DNA of 64,000 bases from Agromyces sp. Marseille-P2726 (GTDB taxonomy: Bacteria > Actinomycetota > Actinomycetes > Actinomycetales > Microbacteriaceae), in NCBI RefSeq assembly GCF_902809835.1, contig NZ_CADDWM010000011.1, forward strand, positions 124,001-188,000, written 5' to 3'. Shown here one piece after another: positions 50,756 through 59,224 of this stretch (its first letter is position 1; the number at the start of each line of letters is the position of its first letter). Made by a program: the position numbers and the translations under genes. A model generated the notes under the pieces. That model was given only the letters and a program-made list of their open reading frames with translations. It had not been told where the DNA came from and made no database searches.

Positions 50756-51078
50756 GGTTCCCGCTCCCCGCCATTGGTGTACTCCGGCGGCTCGGGTACC
50801 AGGTGGAGCCCGCCGGGCGAATTGGCCGCGTTCATCAGCTGGTCGACCCAGGCCCGGTTGACCGACGGCTGCCGGCCGCCGGAGAACTTGAAGTAGAGAG
50901 GGATGGTCGGATGCAGCCACAGCGTGCTCCGCCCGTCGCCGACGCCCGGGTCGTCACGCCAGCTGAAGAAGAACGCCTCCGACCGCCGCAGCTTCGCGCC
51001 GATGACGAGCTGCAGATGCGCGAGGACCCGATCGTCGAAGTCGACGGTCAGCGTCGAATCGTAGGTGAGCTTGCCCAT
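50752..51078 (-). CDS. DUF7882-family protein (often mislabelled ATP-dependent DNA ligase)
   Basis: The 108-residue protein begins MGKLTYDSTLTVDFDDRVLA and contains LQLVIGAKLRRSEAFFFSW, STLWLHPTIPLYFKFSGGRQ and VNRAWVDQLMNAAN. I recognise these as the DUF7882 family, found mainly in Microbacteriaceae and widely misannotated as an ATP-dependent DNA ligase; it has none of the ligase motifs. ATG at 51078 has AAGGAG at good spacing. The function is unknown. The overlap with the next gene and the small plus-strand protein nearby suggest a lineage-specific set. Confidence 0.78.
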   Translation of the reverse strand: MGKLTYDSTLTVDFDDRVLAHLQLVIGAKLRRSEAFFFSWRDDPGVGDGRSTLWLHPTIPLYFKFSGGRQPSVNRAWVDQLMNAANSPGGLHLVPEPPEYTNGGEREP

Positions 51079-51254
51079 TCGATCTCCTTGCTCGGTCGCA
51101 CACGTGTCGCGCACAACACCCGTCGGGCTCTCGTCAGGGTAGCGCCAAGTGTCTGCAGCCGCGCCCCCTTGACCTTCCGTCGGATCCGGGCCTTCCTCCG
51201 GATCAGGAACGCATCCACCCGTGATCGTCGGCATCGGACGAGAGCGCATGGAAT

Positions 51255-51284
51255 GAGGGCCCCGAGACAAGTCTCGAGGCCCTC
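51255..51284 (-). terminator. Terminator hairpin after tRNA-Thr
   Basis: GAGGGCCCCGAGAC (51255-51268) pairs with GTCTCGAGGCCCTC (51271-51284) with a single mismatch and a two-base centre. It follows the 3' end of the tRNA on the minus strand, as expected for release of the transcript. Confidence 0.7.
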
Positions 51285-51292
51285 GCGATCGG

Positions 51293-51365
51293 AGCCGCCT
51301 GAGGGAATCGAACCCTCGACCTATTCATTACGAGTGAATCGCTCTGCCGACTGAGCTAAGGCGGC
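51293..51365 (-). tRNA. tRNA-Thr (anticodon CGT)
   Basis: On the minus strand the sequence folds as a complete cloverleaf. The acceptor pairs GCCGCCT (51365-51359) with AGGCGGC (51300-51294), followed by discriminator base T at 51293. The D-arm contains AGCTCAGTCGGCAGAGC. The anticodon stem ATTCA/TGAAT encloses loop CTCGTAA with anticodon CGT, reading ACG. The T-arm has GGTTCGATTCC. The CCA end is not encoded. Confidence 0.97.
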
Positions 51366-51468
51366 GTGGCATCCGCGATCGGTCACGATCGGGTTGGCAC
51401 GAGAATCCATGTTAGCGGGTTTCGCAGGTTCGGTTGACCACCTCGACGCATCGATCCAGCCCCCAGCG

Positions 51469-53052
51469 TCAGCACCTCGGGTCGGCGCTGGGGACGATAC
51501 CGTCGATGAGGTATCGCTCGACGGTGTCGCTCACACAGGTGTTCGACTTGTTGTACGCCGTATGACCCTCACCGTCGTACGTGACGAGCACGCCGCTCTC
51601 GAGCTGGCCGGCGAGCTCGACCGCCCACTCGTAGGGGGTTGCGGGGTCGCCCGTCGTACCGACGACGAGGATCGGGTCGGCGCCCGCTGCGTGGATCGGC
51701 GCGCGCTCACGGTCACCCTGATACGGCCAGTCCGAGCAGCCGATGTCGCCGAACCCGAAGTACGGCCCGATGATCGGCGCCGCCTCGGCGATCGACGCCG
51801 CCTTCTCGCGCATGACCGCGACGTCGGACTGATACGTGTAGTCGAGGCAGTTGATGGCCCGGAACGCCTCGGTCGAGTTGTCGCTGTAGGTGCCGTCGGC
51901 TTCACGGCCGTAGTAGATGTCGGCGAGGGCGAGGGCGACGTCGGCCTGGCCGAACATGACCGACTCGAACATCTGGCTGAGGTACTCCCACGACTCGACG
52001 CTGTAAAGCGGCGTGATGATCGCGGTCAACAGGGTGTCGGCGCCGACCATGCGGCCATCGGTTCCGCGCAACGGACTCGCGTCGACGGAGGCGAGGATTC
52101 GCGCGACCTCGTCCATGGCCGCGTCGACCGACCCATCGAACGGACATCCCTCACCGGAGAGGCACTCCTCGAGGTAGGCGCGGAGGGCCTGCTCGAAGCC
52201 GACGGCCTGGGCCTCGGTCACCTCGGCGTCGCTGGCCGACGGATCGAGCGCCCCGTCGAGCACGAGTCGGCCCACCTTCTCAGGGAAGAGGTCGGCATAG
52301 GTGGCACCGAGGAAGGTGCCGTATGAGAACCCGAGGTAGTTCAGCTGCTCGTCGCCGAGGATCGCGCGCAGCAGGTCGAGGTCGCGCGCGGCACTCACCG
52401 TGTCGACCTCGCCGAGCAGGTCGCCGGTGTTCGCGCTGCACGCCTCGCCGAAGTCGACGGCCGCGGCGCTCACTGACGCGACCCACTCGTCGCTGCCGCG
52501 CTCGGCCGGCACGATGCCGAAGAGGTAGTCGTCCATCTCGGCGTCGTCGTAGCAGGTGACCGCCGTCGACCGGCCGACGCCCCTGGGGTCGAACCCGACG
52601 ATGTCGAACCGCTGCTTCAGGGGCGCGCCGACGGCGTAGTCCAGCGAGTCGGCGACGAAGTCGTAGCCGGATCCCCCGGGGCCACCGGGATTCACGAGCA
52701 GTGACCCGATGCGTTCGCCCGACGCCACGTGACGGACCAGCGCCAGCTCGATGCTGCCGCGATCGGGATCGTCCCAGTCGAGCGGTGCGGTCGCCGTCGC
52801 GCAGCCGAGCGCATCGCCGCAGCGCTCCCACTCCAGCACCTGGGTGTAGAACGGCTCGAGCGCGGCATCCACCTGCTCCCCGGTCGGCGTCGAGGCCGGC
52901 TGGGCCGCACTGAGGAACGAGGGCACGCAGCCCGTGAGTGCGAGGAGAGCCGCGGCCAGCCCGGCGGCCACCGCCGCGCGGCCCGTCCGCGGCATCCGTT
53001 CGATCGCCTCGTGCTGGCGTCGTCTCGCGCTCGCGGTCTTCGGGCGGGTCAT
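51469..53052 (-). CDS. Exported alpha/beta hydrolase, TAP-like peptidase (lipoprotein)
   Basis: The 527-residue protein has a basic start, a hydrophobic segment and the lipobox LTGC with Cys42, so it is a surface lipoprotein. The hydrolase domain has LLVNPGGPGGSGYDF (oxyanion hole), GFDPRGVGRST, the nucleophile GFSYGTFLG with Ser243, the acid in VGTTGDPATPYEWA and the histidine in GEGHTAYN. The last 100 residues are the TAP C-terminal domain found in tripeptidyl aminopeptidases of Streptomyces and SlpD/SlpE proteases. It probably cleaves peptides outside the cell. ATG at 53052 overlaps the holB stop (ATGA). It ends the topA-tmk-holB unit. Confidence 0.9.
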   Translation of the reverse strand: MTRPKTASARRRQHEAIERMPRTGRAAVAAGLAAALLALTGCVPSFLSAAQPASTPTGEQVDAALEPFYTQVLEWERCGDALGCATATAPLDWDDPDRGSIELALVRHVASGERIGSLLVNPGGPGGSGYDFVADSLDYAVGAPLKQRFDIVGFDPRGVGRSTAVTCYDDAEMDDYLFGIVPAERGSDEWVASVSAAAVDFGEACSANTGDLLGEVDTVSAARDLDLLRAILGDEQLNYLGFSYGTFLGATYADLFPEKVGRLVLDGALDPSASDAEVTEAQAVGFEQALRAYLEECLSGEGCPFDGSVDAAMDEVARILASVDASPLRGTDGRMVGADTLLTAIITPLYSVESWEYLSQMFESVMFGQADVALALADIYYGREADGTYSDNSTEAFRAINCLDYTYQSDVAVMREKAASIAEAAPIIGPYFGFGDIGCSDWPYQGDRERAPIHAAGADPILVVGTTGDPATPYEWAVELAGQLESGVLVTYDGEGHTAYNKSNTCVSDTVERYLIDGIVPSADPRC

Positions 53053-54236
53053 GCGGCTCCTCGTTTCGGGCTGGTGCGGATGGCGCTCACGAGCATCGCC
53101 TCGAGTGCGAGGGCCGGTTGCACGTTGCCCTCGATCCGCTCGCGTGCCGCTTGGATGGCGTCGAGCGTGGCGAGGGTGCGAGCGGGTGTCGCGGATGCCG
53201 CGGCCGAACGCAGGTCGTCGTGCAGCTCGCGGTTCACGAGATCGACTCGGGCGTCGAGCTGGATGAGCAGGATGTCGCGGTAGAGCGAGGCGAGGTCGAC
53301 GAGGATGCGGTCGATGCCGTCGCGGAGGCTTCGCGTGGCACGGCGCTTCTGGTCGTCTTCGAGCGCCTTCAACTGCGGGCGCAGCGCCTGCGGCACCGCC
53401 TGGCCCGGCGCGAGCCCGAGCGAGTGCAACGCGTGCGCCCGCTCCTCGGCGTCGCGCAACTCGGTGATCGCCTTGGCGTCGTCGCCGGCGATCTCGAGGA
53501 AGCGTGCGGCCGTCATCACGGCGGTCGATGCGGATCGCACGGCGAGCGCGAGCTGCAGCGTCTCGGAACGTCGCCGGCGCGCCTCGGGACTCGTGGCCAG
53601 GCGGTGGGCCATGCCGATGTGGCATTGTGCCTCGCGAGCGCAACGCTCGGCGAGTTCGGGGTCGACACCGTCGCGTCGCACGAGCAGGTCGGCGACATCG
53701 GCCACGGTCGGCATCTGCAGGCGCACCGGCCGCACGCGCGACCGGATCGTGGGGATGAGGTCGGCCTCGCTCGGCGCGCAGAGGATCCAGACGGTGCGTT
53801 CGGGCGGCTCCTCGAGCTCTTTCAGGAGGAAGTTCGAGGTCTGTTCGGTCATGCGGTCGGCGTCTTCGACGATGATGACGCGATGACGGCCCACCGACGG
53901 CGCATAGTGCGAGCGCCGGACGATCTCGCGCACGTCGTCGCGCTTGATGATCACACCCTCGGTCGCGAGCACGTGCAGGTCGGGATGGCTTCTCGCCTCG
54001 ACCTGGATGCGTGTGGCGTCGTCGCCCTCGGGCGTGCCCGCGATGAGGGCGGTGGCGAACGCGTAGGCCAGGTTCGAGCGACCGGAACCGGGGGGTCCGG
54101 TGATGAGCCACGAGTGAGTCATGTGCTGACCGGATGCCGCATCGCCCACGCTCGCCGCATGGCCGGCGCCCCGCGCCGCCGCGCGGAACACGGCGATCGC
54201 CTGCTCCTGCCCGGTCAACTCGGTCCAAACACTCAC
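53049..54236 (-). CDS. holB: DNA polymerase III subunit delta'
   Basis: The 395-residue clamp-loader subunit starts VWTELTGQEQAIAVF and has GPPGSGRSNLAYAFA, the variant P-loop (Arg in place of Lys) typical of actinobacterial delta'. It continues with the sensor segments RVIIVEDADRMTEQTSNFLL and PEERTVWILCAPSEADLIPT. It loads the beta clamp with the gamma/tau and delta subunits during replication. The start is GTG at 54236; the 72-bp gap to tmk has no terminator, so co-transcription with tmk and topA is likely. The hydrolase gene overlaps its stop. Confidence 0.93.
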   Translation of the reverse strand: MSVWTELTGQEQAIAVFRAAARGAGHAASVGDAASGQHMTHSWLITGPPGSGRSNLAYAFATALIAGTPEGDDATRIQVEARSHPDLHVLATEGVIIKRDDVREIVRRSHYAPSVGRHRVIIVEDADRMTEQTSNFLLKELEEPPERTVWILCAPSEADLIPTIRSRVRPVRLQMPTVADVADLLVRRDGVDPELAERCAREAQCHIGMAHRLATSPEARRRRSETLQLALAVRSASTAVMTAARFLEIAGDDAKAITELRDAEERAHALHSLGLAPGQAVPQALRPQLKALEDDQKRRATRSLRDGIDRILVDLASLYRDILLIQLDARVDLVNRELHDDLRSAAASATPARTLATLDAIQAARERIEGNVQPALALEAMLVSAIRTSPKRGAA

Positions 54237-54308
54237 GCGATCACGCTACCTTCCGCCCCCGACGGCGATCTGTGAGTTCGGTGATCGGTGCATCCCCGGG
54301 TCGGCCCC

Positions 54309-54929
54309 TCAGAGCAGCGGCGCGACGCGCTTGCTGATCTCGGCGGCGATGTCGACCACGGGCCGGGTGGCGTCGACGACCAGGAAGCGGTGCGGCTCCG
54401 CGTCAGCGAGCGCGAGGTACGCGGCCCGCACGCGATCATGGAACGCGGCCGCCTCGGCCTCGAGCCGGTCGTATCGGGTGCGGGCTGCGTCGAGACGGTC
54501 GCGCGCGGCATCCGCGTCGATGTCGAGCAGGATCGTCAGGTCGGGCGCCAGCCCCTCGGCCGCCCATTCCGAGATGCCGCGCACGGCATCGGGATCGAGC
54601 ACGCGCCCCGCGCCCTGGTACGCGACCGAGGAGTCGATGTAGCGATCCTGGATCACGACATCGCCCCGCTCGAGTGCCGGGCGGACGACCGTGGCGATGT
54701 GGTGCGCGCGGTCGGCGGCATAGAGCAGGGCCTCAGCACGGGGCGCGATGTCGCCGCGGTGGTGCAGCACGATCTCGCGCACCTCCACGCCGAGGTCGGT
54801 GCCGCCGGGCTCGCGGGTGCGCAGCACGGAACGCCCCTGCAGGGCGAGCCACTCGCGCAGGAGCTCCGCCTGCGTCGACTTGCCGGAGCCGTCTCCACCC
54901 TCGAGGGTGATGAAGACGCCGCGACTCAC
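54309..54929 (-). CDS. tmk: Thymidylate kinase
   Basis: The 206-residue kinase has the P-loop EGGDGSGKST at residues 9-18, the TREPGGTDLG segment and the DRYIDSSVAYQGAGR motif. It phosphorylates dTMP to dTDP for DNA synthesis. The start is GTG at 54929, overlapping the topA stop (GTGA). The gene sits in the conserved order topA-tmk-holB. Length and motifs are complete. Confidence 0.95.
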   Translation of the reverse strand: MSRGVFITLEGGDGSGKSTQAELLREWLALQGRSVLRTREPGGTDLGVEVREIVLHHRGDIAPRAEALLYAADRAHHIATVVRPALERGDVVIQDRYIDSSVAYQGAGRVLDPDAVRGISEWAAEGLAPDLTILLDIDADAARDRLDAARTRYDRLEAEAAAFHDRVRAAYLALADAEPHRFLVVDATRPVVDIAAEISKRVAPLL

Positions 54930-57760
54930 GCGGTGCTCTTCTTGGCCGAGGCCTTCGTGGCGGAGGGCTTCTTGGTCGTCGAGCGCGTCGAGCGCTTGGC
55001 CTTCGGTGCCGGACCCTTGTCGCGCTTGATCTGCAGGAGCTCGACCGCGCGCTCGAAGGTGATGTCCTCGACGGATTCGGCACGCGGGATGGTCGCGTTC
55101 GTGGTGCCGTCGGTGACGTACGGACCGAATCGACCGTCTTTCACCTTGACGGGCTTGCCGCTCACCGGGTCGTTGTCGAACTCCTTGAGTGCACTCGACG
55201 CCCGGCGGGCACCGTACTTCGGCTGCGCCAACAGCTCGAGCGCGCCGGCGAGGTCGATCTCGAAGATCGCGTCCTCGGTCGGCAGCGTGCGGGTTTCGGA
55301 CCCCTTCTTCAGGTAGGGGCCGTACCGCCCGTTCTGCGCGGTGATCTCCTCGCCGGAATCGGGGTCGGCGCCCACGACGCGGGGAAGGTCGAGCAGCTTC
55401 AGGGCCGTCTCGAGGTCGATCTCCTCGGGCTGCATGCTCTTGAACAGCGAGGCCGTGCGCGGCTTGGGCGCGGCGGGCTTCTTCGCGCCCCGCTTGGGCT
55501 TGGGCGCCTCGAGGACCTCCCCGGTCGCCGGGTCGACCGCCTCGGCGTCCGAACCCGTGGAAGGGGCGGTGTCGACCGTCTCATCGGCGGGCGGGTCGAT
55601 CTCGGTGACGTACGGACCGAACCGGCCGTCCTTCACGACGCCCTGCTTGCCGTTCGCCGGATTCTCGCCCAGCACGCGGTCGCCCTGCACCGGGGCCTCG
55701 ATCAGCTCGCGCGCCTTGGCCTCGGTGAGCTCGTCGGGAGCAAGGTCGGGCGGGAGGTTGACCCGGCGAGGCGGGGCGTCGGGTGCGGCGTCGGGATCGA
55801 CGGACTCGAGGTAGGGGCCGTATCTGCCGATGCGGAGCGTGACGCCGGGCGCGACCGAGATCGAGTTGATCTCGCGTGCATCGATCTCGCCGAGGTTGTC
55901 GACGACCTGGCGAAGGCCGCGGTGCGTGTCGGACCCGAAGTAGAACCCGTTGAGCCAGTCGACACGATCGGCCTCACCGGAGGCGATGCGATCGAGATCG
56001 TCCTCCATCTCCGCGGTGAAGTCGTACTCGACGAGGTCGCCGAAGTGCTCCTCGAGGAGTCGCACCACCGAGAATGCGACCCAGCTGGGAACGAGCGCTT
56101 GGCCGCGCTGCGTGACGTAGCCCCGGTCGAGGATCGTGGAGATGATCGACGCGAACGTCGACGGTCGGCCGATGCCGAGCTCCTCGAGTCGCTTCACGAG
56201 GCTGGCCTCGGTGTAGCGAGGCGGTGGTGACGTCTCGTGGCCCTTGGCCTCGAGGTCGGCGAGTGCGACCGACTGTCCCTCCTTCAACGGGGGCAGCTTC
56301 GCCTCACGGGGCGCGTCATCGGCATTGCGCTCCTCGTCATGCCCCTCTTCATAGGCGGCGAGGAACCCTCGGAACGTGATGACCGTGCCGCTCGCGGTGA
56401 ACTCGGCGATGGTGCCGCCGATCTTCACGGACGACTCGGGCTGCGCATCGAGCGCTGCGGCGGCGTCGGCGGCGGTTGGCCCGACCTCGATGGTGACCGT
56501 CGCCGTCTGCCCCTTGGCATCGGCCATCTGCGAGGCCACGGTGCGCTTCCAGATCAGGTCGTACAGCTTGAACTCGCTGCCGCGCAGGACGCTCTGCAGT
56601 TCGGAGGGGGTGCGGAACACTTCGCCCGACGGACGGATCGCCTCGTGCGCCTCTTGGGCGTTCTTCGACCTGCCGGCGTAGACGCGGGGCTTGTCGGGCA
56701 CCGAATCGGGGCCGTAGAGCTTCGTCGCCTGGGTGCGCGCCGCCGACACCGCCTGCTGCGAGAGCGCCACGGAGTCGGTGCGCATATAGGTGATGTAGCC
56801 GTTCTCGTAGAGGGACTGTGCGACGCGCATGGTGTCGCGCGCCGACAGCCGGAGCTTGCGGGCGGCCTCCTGCTGCAGCGTCGACGTGGTGAAGGGCGCT
56901 GCCGGACGCCGTGAGTACGGCTTCGATTCGACCTTCGAGACGGTGCGCGAGACACCGTCGGCGCGAAGCGCGGACACGAGGGCGTGCGCAGCTGCTTCGT
57001 CGAGCACGACCGCCGAGCTCTTGAGCCGTCCGGCGTCGTCGAAGTCCCGACCCGTGGCGACACGTTGACCGCCCAGGCGCACGAGGCGGGCTTCGAAGGA
57101 CGGGTCCGTGTCGGACTCCTCGGATGAGAAGCGCCCGGTGAGGTCCCAGTAGCTCGCGGCGACGAAGGCGAGTCGCTCGCGCTCGCGGTCGACGACGAGG
57201 CGCGTCGCGGCGGATTGCACGCGCCCGGCAGAGAGGCCGGGGCCGACCTTGCGCCAGAGCACCGGCGAGACCTCGTAGCCGTAGAGCCGGTCGAGGATGC
57301 GCCGGGTCTCCTGTGCGTCGACGAGCGCGGTGTCGAGGTCGCGGGTGTTGTCCTTCGCCTTCTGGATGGCGTCCTTGGTGATCTCGTGGAAGACCATGCG
57401 CCGCACCGGCACCTTCGGCTTCAGCTCCTGGAGCAGGTGCCACGCGATGGCCTCGCCCTCGCGATCCTCATCGGTGGCGAGCAGCAGTTCGTCGGCGTCC
57501 TTCAGCGCGCGCTTGAGCTCGGCGACGGTCTTCTTCTTCGCGTCGGAGACGACGTAGTACGGCTCGAATCCGTGTTCGACGTCGACGGAGAACTTGCCGA
57601 GGGACCCCTTCTTGAGCTCGGCCGGGAGGTTCTTCGGCTCGATGAGGTCGCGTATGTGGCCGACCGACGACAGCACCTGATAGCCCTCGCCCAGGTACTG
57701 GGCGATCGACTTCATCTTGGTCGGCGACTCGACGATGACCAGCTTCTTCGCGCCTGACAC
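54926..57760 (-). CDS. topA: DNA topoisomerase I
   Basis: The 944-residue type IA topoisomerase has the Toprim domain (KKLVIVESPTKMKSIAQYL, then ATDEDREGEAIAWH near residues 95-108), the active-site Tyr325 in GYITYMRTDS and SAGRVQSAATRLVV. In place of the zinc fingers of E. coli it has actinobacterial repeats of the form GRYGPYL/GRFGPYVT (four copies, about 680-880) and ends in a Lys-rich tail (KKPSATKASAKKSTA). It relaxes negative supercoils. GTG at 57760 has AGAGGAG upstream; a longer frame to 57889 has no support. The stop overlaps tmk. Confidence 0.96.
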   Translation of the reverse strand: MSGAKKLVIVESPTKMKSIAQYLGEGYQVLSSVGHIRDLIEPKNLPAELKKGSLGKFSVDVEHGFEPYYVVSDAKKKTVAELKRALKDADELLLATDEDREGEAIAWHLLQELKPKVPVRRMVFHEITKDAIQKAKDNTRDLDTALVDAQETRRILDRLYGYEVSPVLWRKVGPGLSAGRVQSAATRLVVDRERERLAFVAASYWDLTGRFSSEESDTDPSFEARLVRLGGQRVATGRDFDDAGRLKSSAVVLDEAAAHALVSALRADGVSRTVSKVESKPYSRRPAAPFTTSTLQQEAARKLRLSARDTMRVAQSLYENGYITYMRTDSVALSQQAVSAARTQATKLYGPDSVPDKPRVYAGRSKNAQEAHEAIRPSGEVFRTPSELQSVLRGSEFKLYDLIWKRTVASQMADAKGQTATVTIEVGPTAADAAAALDAQPESSVKIGGTIAEFTASGTVITFRGFLAAYEEGHDEERNADDAPREAKLPPLKEGQSVALADLEAKGHETSPPPRYTEASLVKRLEELGIGRPSTFASIISTILDRGYVTQRGQALVPSWVAFSVVRLLEEHFGDLVEYDFTAEMEDDLDRIASGEADRVDWLNGFYFGSDTHRGLRQVVDNLGEIDAREINSISVAPGVTLRIGRYGPYLESVDPDAAPDAPPRRVNLPPDLAPDELTEAKARELIEAPVQGDRVLGENPANGKQGVVKDGRFGPYVTEIDPPADETVDTAPSTGSDAEAVDPATGEVLEAPKPKRGAKKPAAPKPRTASLFKSMQPEEIDLETALKLLDLPRVVGADPDSGEEITAQNGRYGPYLKKGSETRTLPTEDAIFEIDLAGALELLAQPKYGARRASSALKEFDNDPVSGKPVKVKDGRFGPYVTDGTTNATIPRAESVEDITFERAVELLQIKRDKGPAPKAKRSTRSTTKKPSATKASAKKSTA

Positions 57761-57954
57761 CAGACTCCTCTTTGTTCCGTGAATGGGAGAACGCACATCC
57801 GTGCCGTACCCCCGAGCGGTGTGCCGTCTACCCGCGAGCACTCCGCCGACAGGCACACGATACACACACTGACCGTGAGCGTATCCCACGTGGGTCGGCG
57901 GATCGCCGCAATGTCGTGCTCCCGGACCTTGCCGTGGCGGGTGGGCGGAGGAGA

Positions 57955-58200
57955 ATGGACGGCATGGACACCTCTTCCACGAGTTCGTACACCGCGAAGC
58001 TGATCGACGGTCCGCTCGAGGGCAAGACGGTCTCGACTGCCTTCCTCGACACCGGCGATCCCCGTCCGCGACTCGAGCTGAACGCCGACAAGGGAAAGCG
58101 GTACATCTACACCAGGGGTGCGGGCCTCGAGTTCAGCGGCGACGACGACGATCGCCCGACCGCGGTCGACTACCGCTACGTGGAGACCGTGTTCGACTGA
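57955..58200 (+). CDS. Hypothetical small acidic protein
   Basis: The 81-residue protein contains SYTAKLIDGPLEGKTVSTAF, then RYIYTRGAGLEFSGDDDD and ends YRYVETVFD. The DGPLEGKT start followed by a Tyr-rich strand occurs in small beta-rich proteins, but I do not recognise a named family. GGAGGAG stands just before ATG 57955; ATG 57964 is the alternative start (78 residues) with longer spacing. The gene is divergent from topA and convergent with the pilus-type genes; its function is unknown. Confidence 0.65.
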   Translation: MDGMDTSSTSSYTAKLIDGPLEGKTVSTAFLDTGDPRPRLELNADKGKRYIYTRGAGLEFSGDDDDRPTAVDYRYVETVFD

Positions 58201-58209
58201 CGCGGCCGT

Positions 58210-58608
58210 TCATTCGGTCCAGCCGGGCGGCCCGGCTCGAGCCGCGGCCGCGAACTCGATGCCGAGCGCCGACATCACGACGGTGACGGATGCCGCAGGG
58301 CCGTCGACCTCGCACGACACGAGCCTCGCTCCGTTCCGTGCGGCCGTGACCACGGCGAGGGTGCACGGCGTGCCGGGCAGGGCGCCCGAGAGCGCGTCGG
58401 CCGCCGCGAGCGCGGCCGCGTCTGCCGCATTCTCGGCGCGCTGGGTCAGCACCGCGGTTGCGGCGAACGGGACGACCAGCACGGTCAGCGCCAGGGTCGC
58501 ACCCACGATCGCGACGGCGAGCACGGAGGCGGCGCCTCGCTCGCGACAGCGCCACCCGGTCGCCGCCCGATGGGCCGCCGAATCCCGGCCCGATGCCGCC
58601 GTCGTCAT
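58210..58608 (-). CDS. Rv3654c-like TadE-family minor pilin/secreted protein
   Basis: The 132-residue protein has a basic N-terminal region, then RGAASVLAVAIVGATLALTV followed by a long hydrophobic helix, and ENAADAAALAAADALSG. This arrangement is shared by Rv3654c-type helicase/secretion TadE-like proteins at the end of actinobacterial tad loci. The C-terminal half lies outside the membrane and has two cysteines (GTPCTLAVV, LVSCEVDG) that may form a disulfide. ATG at 58608 overlaps the TadE stop (ATGA). It is the last gene of the minus-strand pilus operon. Confidence 0.8.
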   Translation of the reverse strand: MTTAASGRDSAAHRAATGWRCRERGAASVLAVAIVGATLALTVLVVPFAATAVLTQRAENAADAAALAAADALSGALPGTPCTLAVVTAARNGARLVSCEVDGPAASVTVVMSALGIEFAAAARAGPPGWTE

Positions 58609-58949
58609 CGTCCCTCGCCGACGGCGCACGATTCCGCCCGGAGCTCGATGGCCGCGAGCAGGCCGTGACCCGGTGCGCTCAGCGCCACGCAGACGAACGG
58701 GTCCTCGCTCCACGTTGCGATGGAGGCGCCACCCGAGACCCGATCGGCGATCGCTCCGGCCTCGGCTGCGGACTCCCCGCGGCCGAGCGCCCGCGCCGCG
58801 TCGGCCGCGGCATCCGTCAACCGCACCTGCTGCGCGACGAGCACGACCGACGCCAGGCATACGGCGAGTACCAGCGCGACGGCGGGCAGCGCGACGGCGA
58901 ACTCGGCCGTCACGCGGCCCCGGTCGCGATCAGCCCACGGTGAGCGCAT
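58605..58949 (-). CDS. TadE-family pilus assembly protein
   Basis: The 114-residue protein has the TadE signature: a short charged start, RGRVTAEFAVALPAVALVLA (glutamate five residues into the processed helix, as in type IV pilin-like proteins), one membrane helix, then DAAADAARALGRGE and two cysteines in the exposed part. TadE proteins are pseudopilins processed by TadV. ATG at 58949 overlaps the end of the DUF4244 gene by 20 bases, and its stop overlaps the following gene. It is part of the tad operon. Confidence 0.83.
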   Translation of the reverse strand: MRSPWADRDRGRVTAEFAVALPAVALVLAVCLASVVLVAQQVRLTDAAADAARALGRGESAAEAGAIADRVSGGASIATWSEDPFVCVALSAPGHGLLAAIELRAESCAVGEGR

Positions 58950-59154
58950 TCCGAACGAGATCGGTGAGGATGCCGCGGACCTCGTCGCCCCGCAGGATGA
59001 CGACGAGGAGCCCGGCGAAGCCGACCGCCGCCATGGTGGCCACGGCGTACTCCGCGGTCGCTGCACCGCGCTCGCCCGCGAGTCGGCGTACGACGGCGGT
59101 GCAGGCGCGTCGCACGCGGCCGGGCCGTCGTGCGTCGCTGATGGGATGCTGCAT
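58930..59154 (-). CDS. DUF4244-family Flp-pilin-like protein
   Basis: The 74-residue protein has a basic leader, then ERGAATAEYAVATMAAVGFA, a pilin-like helix with Glu and Tyr after the GA processing region, and ends RGILTDLVRNALTVG. This is the DUF4244 pattern that takes the place of Flp pilin in actinobacterial tad loci. It probably forms the pilus or pseudopilus fibre. ATG at 59154 has AGGAAGG upstream. It lies 70 bases after the F-protein gene and overlaps the TadE start. Confidence 0.83.
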   Translation of the reverse strand: MQHPISDARRPGRVRRACTAVVRRLAGERGAATAEYAVATMAAVGFAGLLVVILRGDEVRGILTDLVRNALTVG

Positions 59155-59224
59155 TCTGGTGTTCCTTCCTGTGGTGCCGGTCTCCCGGCGGATGGGCGGC
59201 ACGAGTTCATGGGCGTCGCGGCGA

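Noticed and set aside
50752-51078. ATP-dependent DNA ligase annotation
   Set aside because: The 108-residue protein lacks the KxDG adenylation motif and any other ligase motif. It belongs to the DUF7882 family.
51293-51365. Attachment site for a genomic island at tRNA-Thr
   Set aside because: No integrase gene and no repeat of the tRNA 3' end were found nearby, so there is no sign of integration here.
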